64,000 bases of DNA from Ureibacillus thermophilus (GTDB taxonomy: Bacteria > Bacillota > Bacilli > Bacillales_A > Planococcaceae), in assembly GCF_004331915.1 (NCBI RefSeq), contig NZ_CP036528.1, positions 2,338,273 through 2,402,272 on the forward strand, given 5' to 3'. The notes under the pieces are model-generated. The model saw only the letters and a program-made list of their open reading frames with translations. It did no database searches and had not been told where the DNA came from. Below, one piece after another: positions 7,306-16,543 of the stretch. Every line of letters begins with the position of its first letter. Within the stretch, counting starts at the first letter, position 1. Position numbers and translations under genes: made by a program.

Positions 7306-9066
7306 TTAATTATCCCCTTTCGAAGAGTAGTCACGTTTACGAGGTGGAATTAATGATACGTCCACTTCTTGATAAGTAATAATTGGCTCTCCAGTAGATG
7401 GATCAAATTTCGCCATTGTTGTTTTTAAGAAGTTTTCATCGTCACGTTCTGGGAACTCTGGTTTATAGTGCGCTCCGCGTGATTCGTTACGCAATAATGC
7501 TCCTTTTGTAATTACACGTGCAAGATAAAGCATATTTTTCAACTGACGAGTAAAGTGTGCACCTTGGTTGCTCCATTTTTGAGTGTCGTGGATGTTGATA
7601 TTTTCCCAACGCTCAAGCATGTCGCCAAGTGTGTCAAGAGTTTTTTGTAATCGATCGTTGTAACGCACAACTGTTACGTTGTCTGTCATCATTTCACCTA
7701 GTTCTTTATGAAGCAAGTATGCGTTTTCATTACCTTTGTCCATTTTTAGGATGTTATCCCATTTTTGTTGTTCTTGTTTTACATATTGATCATATAAAGA
7801 TTGTGGTAAATCCTCTGCATGTCTTCTTAAGCCTTCCATGTATTTAACTGCGTTAGGTCCAGCAACCATACCGCCGTAAATCGCAGAAAGCAATGAGTTA
7901 GCACCTAAACGGTTTGCACCGTGTTGTGAATAGTCACATTCACCAGCAGCGAATAGACCAGGAATTTCAGTCATTTGATCGTAGTCTACCCATAATCCAC
8001 CCATTGAGTAGTGAACTGCTGGGAAGATTTTCATTGGCACTTTACGTGGATCATCACCAACGAATTTTTCATAAATTTCGATGATACCACCAAGTTTAAC
8101 GTCAAGTTCATGTGGATCTTTATGAGATAAATCTAGATATACGATGTTTTCACCGTTGATACCTAATTTTTGGTTTACGCACACATCGAAAATTTCGCGT
8201 GTCGCGATATCACGAGGTACCAAGTTACCGTATTTAGGATATTTTTCTTCTAGGAAATACCAAGGTTTACCATCTTTATAAGTCCAAATACGTCCACCTT
8301 CACCGCGAGCAGATTCACTCATTAAGCGGTTTTTGTCATCGCCAGGGATGGCAGTTGGGTGAATTTGGATGAACTCACCGTTCGCATAAGAAGCACCTTG
8401 TTGATATACGATTGATGCTGCAGAACCAGTGTTGATAACAGAGTTTGTTGATTTACCGAAAATGATACCAGGACCACCTGTTGCCATTACAACGGCATCA
8501 GAGCGGAATGCTTTGATTTCAGAAGTTTTTAAATCTTGCGCTACGATACCACGGCAAATTCCTTCATCGTCAAGAACAACGCCAAGGAATTCCCAGTGTT
8601 CGTATTTTGTTACTAAACCTTCTACTTCATAGCGACGAACTTGTTCATCTAGAGCATATAGCAATTGTTGCCCAGTTGTCGCACCTGCGAATGCAGTACG
8701 GTGATGCAATGTACCACCGAAACGACGGAAGTCAAGTAAACCTTCTGGAGTACGGTTGAACATAACTCCCATACGGTCGAACATGTGAATGATGCCAGGT
8801 GCTGCTTCACACATCGCTTTAACTGGTGGCTGGTTTGCTAAGAAGTCCCCACCGTAGATTGTATCGTCAAAGTGGATCCATGGAGAATCCCCTTCACCTT
8901 TTGTATTTACTGCACCATTAATTCCACCTTGCGCACATACTGAGTGTGAACGCTTAACAGGAACTAATGAGAATAATTCTACTTCAGTACCCATTTCGGC
9001 TGCTTTCATCGTTGCCATTAGCCCAGCTAAGCCGCCACCAACAACGATTAATTTCTTTTTAGCCAT
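7306..9066 (-). CDS. sdhA: Succinate dehydrogenase flavoprotein subunit
   Basis: This 586-residue flavoprotein oxidises succinate to fumarate in the TCA cycle and respiratory chain. It has the N-terminal dinucleotide fold VVGGGLAGLMAT, the covalent-FAD region KRSHSVCAQGGINGA, and the catalytic stretches HPTAIPGDDKNRLMSE and RGEGGRIW. PAVHYSMGGLWVDYDQMTEI is the His-containing active-site loop. A GTG four codons earlier overlaps the ribosome site GAGGAG, so the ATG at 9066 (MAKKKLIVVGGG) is preferred. Confidence 0.97.
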   Translation of the reverse strand: MAKKKLIVVGGGLAGLMATMKAAEMGTEVELFSLVPVKRSHSVCAQGGINGAVNTKGEGDSPWIHFDDTIYGGDFLANQPPVKAMCEAAPGIIHMFDRMGVMFNRTPEGLLDFRRFGGTLHHRTAFAGATTGQQLLYALDEQVRRYEVEGLVTKYEHWEFLGVVLDDEGICRGIVAQDLKTSEIKAFRSDAVVMATGGPGIIFGKSTNSVINTGSAASIVYQQGASYANGEFIQIHPTAIPGDDKNRLMSESARGEGGRIWTYKDGKPWYFLEEKYPKYGNLVPRDIATREIFDVCVNQKLGINGENIVYLDLSHKDPHELDVKLGGIIEIYEKFVGDDPRKVPMKIFPAVHYSMGGLWVDYDQMTEIPGLFAAGECDYSQHGANRLGANSLLSAIYGGMVAGPNAVKYMEGLRRHAEDLPQSLYDQYVKQEQQKWDNILKMDKGNENAYLLHKELGEMMTDNVTVVRYNDRLQKTLDTLGDMLERWENINIHDTQKWSNQGAHFTRQLKNMLYLARVITKGALLRNESRGAHYKPEFPERDDENFLKTTMAKFDPSTGEPIITYQEVDVSLIPPRKRDYSSKGDN

Positions 9067-9110
9067 GATTCTTTTCACTCCTCTTTCTGATTGGATGTTC
9101 TATTTATTGA

Positions 9111-9716
9111 TTAAGCGAATGCTAGAATTGCAGATATACCAATGATGCTGATGATTACAAAGAAAATCATTGAAAGCCAAGTGAACACTTTTTGTGAGTG
9201 TGGAGATTGTGTAATACCCCAGCTTACACAGAATGCCCATAAACCATTAGATAAGTGCAATGTAGCTGCAAGGATACCCACAATGTAGAATCCTAACATC
9301 CAAGGATTTGCAACGATTTCTTCCATCATATTGAAGTTTACTTCTGCACCTAAAGCTTTTTGGATGCGTGTTTGGAAAATGTGCCAAGCAATGAAGATTA
9401 CTAGGAACACGCCAGTAATTCGTTGCAATAAGAACATCCAGTTACGGAATGTACTGAAGCGCTTGTTGTTTGGTGTTGCTGTAAAGGCAATGTAGATTCC
9501 ATATAAACCATGGAATAAGATTGGAATGTAGATCACAATCCATTCAATTACGATTAGCAAAGGAATTTTGTCCATTCCTGCTACAAAATTGTTGTAAGCT
9601 TCTTCTCCTCTTGTTGCTGTAAAGTTTGCTAATAAGTGGAAAATTAAGAAGAGCCCTACAGGTATAACACCAAGTAATGAATGTAGTCGGCGCCAGTAAA
9701 ATTCATTTTTTGCCAA
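9111..9716 (-). CDS. sdhC: Succinate dehydrogenase cytochrome b558 subunit
   Basis: The 201-residue integral membrane subunit anchors SdhAB and binds two haems in the B. subtilis-type complex II. Five hydrophobic spans are visible, and histidines lie in RRLHSLLGVIPVGLFLIFHL, FHGLYGIYIAF, IAWHIFQT and LHLSNGLWAF, consistent with bis-His haem b ligation and menaquinone reduction. It is first in the operon, with the promoter at 9832-9860 upstream. Confidence 0.95.
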   Translation of the reverse strand: MAKNEFYWRRLHSLLGVIPVGLFLIFHLLANFTATRGEEAYNNFVAGMDKIPLLIVIEWIVIYIPILFHGLYGIYIAFTATPNNKRFSTFRNWMFLLQRITGVFLVIFIAWHIFQTRIQKALGAEVNFNMMEEIVANPWMLGFYIVGILAATLHLSNGLWAFCVSWGITQSPHSQKVFTWLSMIFFVIISIIGISAILAFA

Positions 9717-9789
9717 GACTGATACCCCCTTAATAATGATAAAAATTGAGTAGTCAATAAGTCGTCACAAATTGTAAACGCTTTATGCA

Positions 9790-9817
9790 TTGACTGTGGA
9801 ACTCATAATGGTACAAT
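9790..9817 (+). promoter_or_regulatory. Candidate sigma-A promoter for yslB
   Basis: TTGACT at 9790-9795 and TACAAT at 9812-9817 are separated by 16 bases on the plus strand. The site diverges from the sdh promoter 15 bases away and lies about 190 bases before the yslB start. Confidence 0.5.
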
Positions 9818-9831
9818 ATTATGACAAATTC

Positions 9832-9860
9832 ATTGTACCCCCATGAACTAATACCGTCAA
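9832..9860 (-). promoter_or_regulatory. Candidate sigma-A promoter of sdhCAB
   Basis: On the minus strand TTGACG (9855-9860) and TACAAT (9832-9837) are separated by 17 bases. Transcription would give a leader of about 105 bases before sdhC. Confidence 0.65.
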
Positions 9861-10007
9861 GGTTCGTTGTAAAGAATTATTGAAGTAAATATTTTTTAAA
9901 ATTTTCTATAAAATTAACTTTTTTTCTTTCAATTAACATTTTTCTCTAATTTTTTATATTTCTACATGCTCATGAAAATGAAATTTTTAGAAAGAGGTTT
10001 TTTGTTT

Positions 10008-10424
10008 ATGTCAACCACACAAGTTTCATTTCCTCTATTTGGCTACGAACTAATCAGAGATTATTTATTGCCTTCTATTTTAGGCAAGCATGAAAAAGAT
10101 ATCCTTTATTGGGCAGGAAAAGATTTGGCGCGCAAATTTCCATGCACCGACATTCCATTAATCATATCGTTTTTCCAAGATGCAGGTTGGGGTGATCTCA
10201 CCCTTGAAAAAGAAACGAAAGATGGATTCATTTTTCATTTAACGAATGATCCACAACTATTAAAAATTAAAGAGCGGAATTTCCGATTAGAAGCTGGCTT
10301 CATAGCCGAACAAATTCAAAGCATCAACGGCTTTTTAGCTGAATGCTATGAAGAAAAAAAAGAACATCAAGAACAAGTTGTATTTACCGTAAAAATGGAT
10401 TTAAAAGAAAAGGTGAAGGCTTAA
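10008..10424 (+). CDS. YslB family (DUF2507) protein
   Basis: A 138-residue cytoplasmic protein of the DUF2507/YslB family, related in fold to V4R-type small-ligand domains. Conserved stretches are FPLFGYELIRDYLLPSILGK, ILYWAGKDLARKFP, FFQDAGWGDL and RLEAGFIAEQIQSINGFLAE. The function is unknown. An earlier in-frame ATG at 9966 exists, but AAAGAGG at 9991-9997 points to the ATG at 10008 (MSTTQVSFPLFG), which also fits the family. It lies between sdhC and lysC as in B. subtilis, but on the opposite strand to both. Confidence 0.9.
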   Translation: MSTTQVSFPLFGYELIRDYLLPSILGKHEKDILYWAGKDLARKFPCTDIPLIISFFQDAGWGDLTLEKETKDGFIFHLTNDPQLLKIKERNFRLEAGFIAEQIQSINGFLAECYEEKKEHQEQVVFTVKMDLKEKVKA

Positions 10425-10447
10425 GGGGCAAAATCGCCCCTTTTTTT
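10423..10447 (+). terminator. Terminator of yslB
   Basis: AAGGGGC and GCCCCTT form a 7-bp stem followed by TTTTTTT on the plus strand, immediately behind the yslB stop and before the lysC stop on the other strand. Confidence 0.85.
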
Positions 10448-10935
10448 CATATCAATTCTTCTAGAAGACCGAATTCATCGTGCAATGCATTGGCGGCATG
10501 AATCATATCATCTTGAGGTACGACAACGGAAACTTTAATTTCGGAAGTGGATACCATTTTCACAGGGATGTTTTCTTGATATAAACGGGCAAACATTCTT
10601 GCAGCTACCCCAGGATTGGATACCATTCCAGAGCCGACAATGGACACTTTTGCCAAGCCGACTTCAAAGTCCGCAAATTGGAAACCGAGTTCTTTTTTGT
10701 GATCTTCTAGCACTTTCACCGCATTGGCCAAATCTTCTTTTGCAATGGAAAATGAGATGGTTGGTTTTACTTCACTCATCACGGACTGTACAATAATATC
10801 GACATTCACATGATGCTTTGCGAGCGTATTGAATAAGTTCGCGAGGGAAGATTTTTCAAGCGATTCATAGCCGACTGTAAAACGGATAATATCAGTTTCA
10901 TATGCAACGCCTCGAACAATTAAATTTTTCTCCAT
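10447..10935 (-). other. Possible internally started LysC beta subunit
   Basis: Inside lysC an in-frame ATG (MEKNLIVRG) follows AAGGGAGAGATTGAA, a good ribosome site. In B. subtilis the equivalent position (MEQNLIVRG) starts the separately translated beta subunit, which consists of the two ACT domains. The predicted product has 162 residues and would bind lysine but have no kinase domain. Confidence 0.5.
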
Positions 10936-11673
10936 TTCAATCTCTCCCTTAATGAATGTGCCTCGAACATTTCTTGTACTCGATCGAACGATGATAGGAA
11001 TTTCGAATTTTTTTGCTAATTCCACCGCTCTCGGATGAACAATATTTGAACCTAAATAAGACAACTCAAGCATTTCGTCATAGGTGATCTCTTTCAATTT
11101 ACGGGCTCGCTTAATCTCAGTCGGATTCCCTGTATAAACTCCGTCAAGCTCCGTATAAATTTCCACCCGGTCTGCTCCAATACTTTTTGCAATCGCCACC
11201 GCTGTCGTATCTACTCCGCCTTCTCCAAGCAAAGTGATGTTATTTTCTTCATCAATCCCTTGTCCACCGGCTACAACGACAATTTCCCCTTTTTTAAACC
11301 TTTCAATAATGACATCTCCATTCACATCTTCAATGCGCGCATTCCCGCCCGTTTTGCGAGTGCTTTTAATTCCTAATTGCCAACCTGTCAGAGAAAGAGC
11401 TTTAAATCCTCTCTTCTGAATGGCAATGACCAGCAGGCTGCTCGCAATTTGCGCATTGGTTGAATGGATTGCATCCAATTCTCTTTCAGTTGGTCTATCG
11501 GATAAGGTATAAGCAATTTTATTTAAACTTCCATTGATTAATTCCGTTGATGGAACGACCGCTACGACATTGCGCCCAAATTTCTTTTCTTCAATCAACC
11601 TTTTTGCCGTTTCGCCAATTTGTTCAGGCGTAGATAAATTTTTTTCACTCAATTTCACTACCACATTGATCAT
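10447..11673 (-). CDS. lysC: Aspartokinase-like protein with degenerate kinase motifs
   Basis: The 408-residue protein aligns end to end with B. subtilis LysC (aspartokinase II; aspartate to aspartyl-4-phosphate, first step of lysine, threonine and methionine synthesis). The usual KFGGTSVG at the N-terminus is KLSEKNLS here (residues 7-14), ATGEQ is STNAQ (71-75), GRGGSDTTA is GEGGVDTTA (150-158), and the TTDPR loop is TGNPTE (181-186). By contrast TGWQLGI, ITYDEMLEL, NIVHPRAVELA and the two C-terminal ACT domains (LAKVSIVGSGMVSNPGVAAR, MVSTSEIKVS) are well kept. A lysine riboswitch precedes it. It could be a weakly active kinase, a pseudoenzyme or a lysine-binding regulatory subunit. The frame has no stop or shift. 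Confidence 0.9.
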   Translation of the reverse strand: MINVVVKLSEKNLSTPEQIGETAKRLIEEKKFGRNVVAVVPSTELINGSLNKIAYTLSDRPTERELDAIHSTNAQIASSLLVIAIQKRGFKALSLTGWQLGIKSTRKTGGNARIEDVNGDVIIERFKKGEIVVVAGGQGIDEENNITLLGEGGVDTTAVAIAKSIGADRVEIYTELDGVYTGNPTEIKRARKLKEITYDEMLELSYLGSNIVHPRAVELAKKFEIPIIVRSSTRNVRGTFIKGEIEMEKNLIVRGVAYETDIIRFTVGYESLEKSSLANLFNTLAKHHVNVDIIVQSVMSEVKPTISFSIAKEDLANAVKVLEDHKKELGFQFADFEVGLAKVSIVGSGMVSNPGVAARMFARLYQENIPVKMVSTSEIKVSVVVPQDDMIHAANALHDEFGLLEELI

Positions 11674-11726
11674 CGCTACACTCCCCTTAATTCACAAAAC
11701 AAATGAAGTTTCGTAGTTTATGACGA

Positions 11727-11930
11727 AAGAAAAAAGCAACTCTTCACAGGGTGGTGAAAAGCTGCCTCATTCTCCATTTTTTTGAGATAGCCCCCGAAAT
11801 CATAAAGATTTTAATTGACTAATATTTTCAAAATGCATTGGAACCAACTCGGCAAGCTTTCCGTTCCCTAGCCTATTGAAAGTTCACTCAACAGCCGGGT
11901 ACTTAGAATCTCGCACCACTTTCAGAAGAT
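11727..11930 (-). promoter_or_regulatory. Lysine riboswitch (L box) with terminator upstream of lysC
   Basis: The minus strand carries the L-box signature in order: GGTGCGAGATTCTAAGTA near the 5' end, GGGAACGGAAAGCTTGCCGA, and GGGGGCTATCTC before the expression platform. The platform ends in a hairpin (GGCAGCTTTTCACC with GTGAAGAGTTGC, 11735-11766) followed by TTTTTTC. It matches the B. subtilis lysC leader part by part. Lysine binding should favour the terminator and switch lysC off. Confidence 0.9.
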
Positions 11931-11947
11931 TTTCACTTTTTAAATTT

Positions 11948-11976
11948 ACAATATCATACAGTTATTCCTTTGACAA
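11948..11976 (-). promoter_or_regulatory. Candidate sigma-A promoter of the lysC leader
   Basis: TTGTCA (11971-11976) and TATTGT (11948-11953) are 17 bases apart on the minus strand. The site overlaps the last codons of uvrC and starts the riboswitch RNA about 15 bases downstream. Confidence 0.5.
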
Positions 11977-13749
11977 TGAGTCTTCATGGAAATAATGATA
12001 GATGGTTTCCGCCACCGCTTTCGGCATTTTGGCTTCCATTAATTCCTCCACCGTTGCCTCTTTGATTTTTTTGATGGAGCCAAAATGTTTTAATAACTGT
12101 TTCTTCCGCTTAGGGCCAACTCCTTCAATTTCATCAAGGGCCGATCGGAGGGAATGAGTTTGATGTTGTTGGCGCAAAAAGGTGATTGCAAAGCGGTGCA
12201 CTTCATCTTGAATGCGCTGAAGAAGATAAAAAGCATCACTCGTTTTTTTCAATGGAACAGGAGCAGGTGGTTCGCCATATAAAAGCTCTGAAGTGCGGTG
12301 TCTTTCATCTTTTGCAAGCCCGGCTATCGGGATTGACAGCCCCAGTTCGTCTTCTAGCACTTCTCTTGCTACCTCTATTTGCCCTTTTCCACCGTCCACG
12401 ATAATTAAGTCTGGGAGAGGCAAATTCTCCTTTAAAACGCGGATGTAGCGTCTTCGGATGACTTCCTGCATAGCGCCGTAATCATCGTGTTTTGCCGCCT
12501 CTTTCAATTTAAATTTGCGGTATTCCTTTTTGGCCGGCTTTCCATCAATAAATACAACCATAGCGCTGACCGGATCTGCTCCGTGCATATGGCTGTTGTC
12601 GAAGGCTTCAATGCGGTAAGGTGTGGAGATGCCCATAGCCTCGCCTAGTTGTTGGCAAGCACCAATGGTACGCTCTTCCTGTCGCTCAATTAATTGAAAT
12701 TTCTCTTGAATGGCAAGCATGGCATTTTTCCTTGCCAGTTCAACCAATTCCTTCTTTTGTCCCCGCTTTGGCACGAGCACTTTTATATTTAAAAGTTTTT
12801 CTAAAATAGTTTTATCGACGTTATCTGGAATTAAAATTTCTTTTGGCTTAATATGTCCCGAATCATAAAATCTGCCGACAAATGTTAAAAATTCTTCTTC
12901 CGGATCACGGTAAATCGGGAAAATGGACACATCTCTTTCGATTAATTTTCCTTGCCGGACGAAAAAGACTTGAACGCACAACCATCCTTTTTCCACAGCA
13001 TAGCCAAAGACGTCTCGATTCGTAAAATCTCCTGAAACGATTTTCTGCTTTTCCATCACCGTTTCGATATTTTGAATTTGATCGCGATATTCCTTCGCCC
13101 TCTCAAATTCAAGTTTTTCCGCGGCGTCCAACATCTTTTTCTCCAATTCTTTTTTCACTTCTTCATGTCCGCCATTTAAAAATTTCACGATTTCATTAGT
13201 CATGTCTTCATAGATTTTCGGGTCTATTTCTTTGACACATGGAGCCAAACATTGGCCTAAGTGATAATATAAACACACGCGGTCAGGCAGACGGTTGCAT
13301 TTTCTTAATGGGTAAATTCGGTTTAACAGTTTCTTAGTTTCATTCGCTGCGGAAACATTTGGGTATGGTCCAAAATATTTGGCTTTATCTTTTTTTACTT
13401 TTCTTGTCGTCAAAATGCGGGGATATTTTTCGTTTGTAATTTTTATATAAGGATAACTTTTATCATCCTTCAGCATCACATTGTATTTCGGGTCATATTG
13501 TTTAATTAAATTCAATTCTAAAATTAACGCTTCCAAATCGCTGGAAGTAACAATATATTCAAAATCCTCAATTTCACTTACTAGAAGCTGCGTTTTGCCG
13601 TCATGGGAACCGGTAAAATAAGAGCGCACTCTATTTTTCAATACTTTTGCTTTCCCTACATAAATGACTGTTCCTTGCCTGTCTTTCATTAAATAGCATC
13701 CCGGCAATTCCGGCAAAAGAGCTAATTTATTTTGAATTGTTTGATTCAT
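11962..13749 (-). CDS. uvrC: Excinuclease ABC subunit C
   Basis: The 595-residue nuclease makes both incisions in nucleotide excision repair together with UvrB. Domains in order: GIY-YIG nuclease at about 12-90 ([25 protein letters not shown]), a cysteine cluster near 155-175 ([17 protein letters not shown]), the UvrB-binding UVR motif at about 200-235 ([17 protein letters not shown]), the RNase H-like endonuclease ([30 protein letters not shown]) and a C-terminal helix-hairpin-helix pair ([20 protein letters not shown]). It lies between lysC and trxA as in B. subtilis; a repeat copy separates it from trxA here. Confidence 0.97.
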   Translation of the reverse strand: MNQTIQNKLALLPELPGCYLMKDRQGTVIYVGKAKVLKNRVRSYFTGSHDGKTQLLVSEIEDFEYIVTSSDLEALILELNLIKQYDPKYNVMLKDDKSYPYIKITNEKYPRILTTRKVKKDKAKYFGPYPNVSAANETKKLLNRIYPLRKCNRLPDRVCLYYHLGQCLAPCVKEIDPKIYEDMTNEIVKFLNGGHEEVKKELEKKMLDAAEKLEFERAKEYRDQIQNIETVMEKQKIVSGDFTNRDVFGYAVEKGWLCVQVFFVRQGKLIERDVSIFPIYRDPEEEFLTFVGRFYDSGHIKPKEILIPDNVDKTILEKLLNIKVLVPKRGQKKELVELARKNAMLAIQEKFQLIERQEERTIGACQQLGEAMGISTPYRIEAFDNSHMHGADPVSAMVVFIDGKPAKKEYRKFKLKEAAKHDDYGAMQEVIRRRYIRVLKENLPLPDLIIVDGGKGQIEVAREVLEDELGLSIPIAGLAKDERHRTSELLYGEPPAPVPLKKTSDAFYLLQRIQDEVHRFAITFLRQQHQTHSLRSALDEIEGVGPKRKKQLLKHFGSIKKIKEATVEELMEAKMPKAVAETIYHYFHEDSLSKE

Positions 13750-13859
13750 AAAATATCACCTTGCAATATATCAGCCTACTTATTATAAGTATATTATATG
13801 AATAGATGCTAATAAAAAGCGAGGAGTTTTCTCCCTCAGCATTTATTTCAAAGCAAAAA

Positions 13860-14165
13860 AAGGACTGGGACATAAATAAAAAATTATAGGGGCAGCTGAA
13901 AGTGTTTTGATAAAAAATTGATATTACTAAAAATTGATTGGAGTGACGGGGCAAATTTCTGTCGCGCACGCTTAGTCGCAATGCAAAGCTTTCCTGCGAC
14001 GAGCCCTCTCGAGACCACGAGGAGTGAAGGAATGATTCAGAGGAGGCTCGATTCGGGTCCGCGGAAAGCGTTCCCCGGAACGGAAATCAATTTTTTATAA
14101 CATATCAAAAAAACATCATTTTCTCTTTGGAGAAAATGATGTTTTTTTAGAGTTGTCCCAACCTC
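13860..14165 (+). repeat. Family-1 dispersed repeat, copy 2 (forward)
   Basis: A 306-bp copy lying between trxA and uvrC, colinear with copy 1: the left end ACTGGGACATAAATAAAAAATTA, the central GTCGCA...TGCGAC and GAGCCCTCTCGAGACCACG hairpins, the AACATCATTTTCTC stem near 14112-14150, and the right end TTGTCCCAACCTC. Apart from small substitutions the order of all hairpins is kept. Confidence 0.85.
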
Positions 14166-14174
14166 ATCCAAAAA

Positions 14175-14489
14175 TTATTTATTGTTGTTAATGAATTCAA
14201 CTAAAGATTCTTTTGGTTGGAACCCAACCGTTTTTGCTACTAATTGACCGTCTTTAAATAATAATAAAGATGGAATGGACATAATTTGATATTCTGCAGC
14301 AGTTGCTGGGTTATTATCAACATCCACTTTCACAATTTTTACTTCTGAACCCATTTCTGCATCAAGTTCTTCTAATACTGGAGCAATCATTTTACAAGGT
14401 CCGCACCAAGCTGCCCAGAAGTCTACCAATACTAATCCTGATGAGATTTCTTGTGCAAAATTTTGATCAGTAGCATGTACAATTGCCAT
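14175..14489 (-). CDS. trxA: Thioredoxin
   Basis: The 104-residue dithiol reductant maintains cytoplasmic protein thiols and serves ribonucleotide reductase and other enzymes. The active site WCGPC has Cys29 and Cys32, followed by the conserved cis-Pro at SIPSLLLFKDG and the GFQPKE turn. AGGAGG lies before the ATG. An extended -10 (TGCTATACT near 14524-14532 on the minus strand) may drive it. The gene is monocistronic here, between etfA and a repeat copy. Confidence 0.97.
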   Translation of the reverse strand: MAIVHATDQNFAQEISSGLVLVDFWAAWCGPCKMIAPVLEELDAEMGSEVKIVKVDVDNNPATAAEYQIMSIPSLLLFKDGQLVAKTVGFQPKESLVEFINNNK

Positions 14490-14631
14490 ATAAATTCCTC
14501 CTTAATGTAACATCTTTTAGTAGTATAGCATGTCAAAAATTCAAAGTGTAGTAAAGAGTTTCAAGTTCTTGTAACGGTTGAGCAAAATTCAATTATTTTA
14601 AACCGTTCTTATTCATGGAATATATGATACA

Positions 14632-14668
14632 CCATAAAACAACCACATCTCAAATAATTGAGATGTGG
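14632..14668 (-). terminator. Terminator of the fadR-fadB-etfBA operon
   Basis: CCACATCTCAA (14643-14653) and TTGAGATGTGG (14658-14668) form a perfect 11-bp stem with an ATAA loop. A TTGTTTTATGG tail follows on the minus strand, behind etfA. Confidence 0.85.
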
Positions 14669-14695
14669 CATCATGCAAGTGTTTATTTTCCTAGA

Positions 14696-15673
14696 TTATG
14701 AATTTACTTTTAACGCTTTTACTTCTTCAATTAATAGTGGAACTACTTCAAATAAGTCGCCGACAATTCCATAATCCGCAACTTTGAAGATGTTTGCTTC
14801 TGGATCTTTGTTAATGGCAACAATCACTTTGGAGTTGGACATACCTGCCAAGTGCTGGATTGCTCCAGAAATACCGCACGCAATATATAAATCAGGAGTT
14901 ACCACTTTACCTGTTTGTCCGATTTGCATTGCATAATCGCAGTATCCTGCGTCACAAGCACCGCGGGAAGCACCTACAGCACCGCCTAATAAGTCGGCAA
15001 GCTCTTTCAACGGTTTGAATCCTTCAGCAGATTTCACACCGCGTCCGCCTGAAACGATGACTTTTGCTTCCGTCAAGTCAACGCCTGTTGTTGCGTTGCG
15101 GATTACTTCTTTCACGATTGTGCGCAAGTTTGTAATTTCCACAGAAAGAGAATCCACATTTCCTGTTCGGCTTGCATCTTTTTCAAGAGGTGCAATGTTG
15201 TTTGGACGAACAGTAATAAACACAAGACCTTCTTTAATTTTTACTTTTTCAAATGCTTTACCTGAATAGATTGGACGGATAAATAGCACATCATCGCCAG
15301 AGCCTTCAATTTCTGTCACATCAGAAACCAATGCTGCCTGCAAGCGGGAAGCCACTTTTGGCGCCAAGTCTTTTCCTAAAGCTGTGTGCCCGATGACAAT
15401 TCCTTCAGGTTTTTCTTGTTCAATAATGGCAAGCAATCCTTGGCTGAAACCGTCAGATGTATAAGTTTTTAAGTGTGGATGTTCCACAACTACTGCACGA
15501 TCTGCACCATAAGCGATTAATTCATTAGCAAGGTCTGCCACTCCATGGCCTAATAGGGCAGCTACCACTTCTCCACCGTCTGAGATTTGTTTTGCTGCTG
15601 CAATTGCTTCAAAGGAAACGTTGCGTAATGCACCGTCGCGAACTTCACCTAATACTAATATTTTCTTTGACAT
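14696..15673 (-). CDS. etfA: Electron transfer flavoprotein alpha subunit
   Basis: The 325-residue FAD-binding subunit accepts electrons from acyl-CoA dehydrogenases together with EtfB. The C-terminal FAD domain shows SGGRGVKSAEGF, VGASRGACDAGY, QIGQTGKVVTPDLYIACGIS, GAIQHLAGM and AINKDPEANIFKVADYGIV. It is last in the beta-oxidation operon, 74 bases after etfB. Confidence 0.96.
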   Translation of the reverse strand: MSKKILVLGEVRDGALRNVSFEAIAAAKQISDGGEVVAALLGHGVADLANELIAYGADRAVVVEHPHLKTYTSDGFSQGLLAIIEQEKPEGIVIGHTALGKDLAPKVASRLQAALVSDVTEIEGSGDDVLFIRPIYSGKAFEKVKIKEGLVFITVRPNNIAPLEKDASRTGNVDSLSVEITNLRTIVKEVIRNATTGVDLTEAKVIVSGGRGVKSAEGFKPLKELADLLGGAVGASRGACDAGYCDYAMQIGQTGKVVTPDLYIACGISGAIQHLAGMSNSKVIVAINKDPEANIFKVADYGIVGDLFEVVPLLIEEVKALKVNS

Positions 15674-15747
15674 TGTACTCCCTCCATCACTGTACGAATC
15701 AAATTGTTCTATAACGCTACATTTCTACTATTTAATGAATAGACGAA

Positions 15748-16521
15748 TTAAATGACTTTTGCTTCAGTATGCAGCAAGTTCACTAATTCTTTTACTTGAT
15801 CTTTTAGCTCGCCTTGCAAGATGCGGCCAGCGGATTTTGCAGACGGTAAGTATACTTCCACAGTTTCAATTTTTGTTTCCACATCGTCTTCATCAATATC
15901 TAAATCGTCCAATTCCAATTCTTCCAGCGGTTTTTTCTTCGCTTTCATAATTCCAGGCAAAGAAGGATATCTTGGTTCATTTAATCCTTGTTGCGCTGTT
16001 ACAAGCAGCGGCAAGCTTGTTTCAATAATTTCAGAATCTCCTTCTACATCGCGAACGATTTTTACGTTGTTTCCATCGATTTCAAGTTTTGTAATAGTTG
16101 TTACATAGTTAATGCCTAAAAGGTCGGCAACACGAGGTCCAGTTTGTCCAGAACCGCCGTCAATAGCCACATTTCCGGCTAAAATTAAATCCGGATCTTT
16201 ATCTTTTAAATATTCTGCTAGAATATAAGCCGCACCAGCATGGTCCAACTCTTCCACATCATCTTCTGTATTGATTAAAACCGCTTCGTCTGCTCCCATG
16301 GCAAGGGCTGTACGAAGTTGTTTTTCAGCCTCATCATTGCCGATTGTAATCACTGTTACTTTTCCGCCATGTTGATCTCTAACTTGAATGGCTTCTTCAA
16401 TGGCATATTCATCATATGGGTTAATAATGAATTCAGCGCCATCTTCTTGGATTTTTCCATCTTGAATCACGATTTTTTCTTCTGTATCAAAAGTTCGTTT
16501 CATTAGTACGAAAATGTTCAT
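15748..16521 (-). CDS. etfB: Electron transfer flavoprotein beta subunit
   Basis: The 257-residue partner of EtfA binds AMP and docks acyl-CoA dehydrogenases. The signature region NVAIDGGSGQTGPRVADLLGI and the recognition-loop segment (PLLVTAQQGLNEPRYPSLPG, then IMKAKKKPLEEL) are visible. A strongly acidic stretch (ELDDLDIDEDDVETKIE) near residues 205-220 is normal for Bacillales homologues. AGGAGG precedes the ATG, and fadB lies 22 bases upstream. Confidence 0.96.
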   Translation of the reverse strand: MNIFVLMKRTFDTEEKIVIQDGKIQEDGAEFIINPYDEYAIEEAIQVRDQHGGKVTVITIGNDEAEKQLRTALAMGADEAVLINTEDDVEELDHAGAAYILAEYLKDKDPDLILAGNVAIDGGSGQTGPRVADLLGINYVTTITKLEIDGNNVKIVRDVEGDSEIIETSLPLLVTAQQGLNEPRYPSLPGIMKAKKKPLEELELDDLDIDEDDVETKIETVEVYLPSAKSAGRILQGELKDQVKELVNLLHTEAKVI

Positions 16522-16543
16522 GTAAATAACCTCCTACAAATCA

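Noticed and set aside
13727-14100. Open frames inside repeat copy 2 on both strands
   Set aside because: The same region in copies 1, 3 and 4 gives different frames with stops; no ribosome sites.
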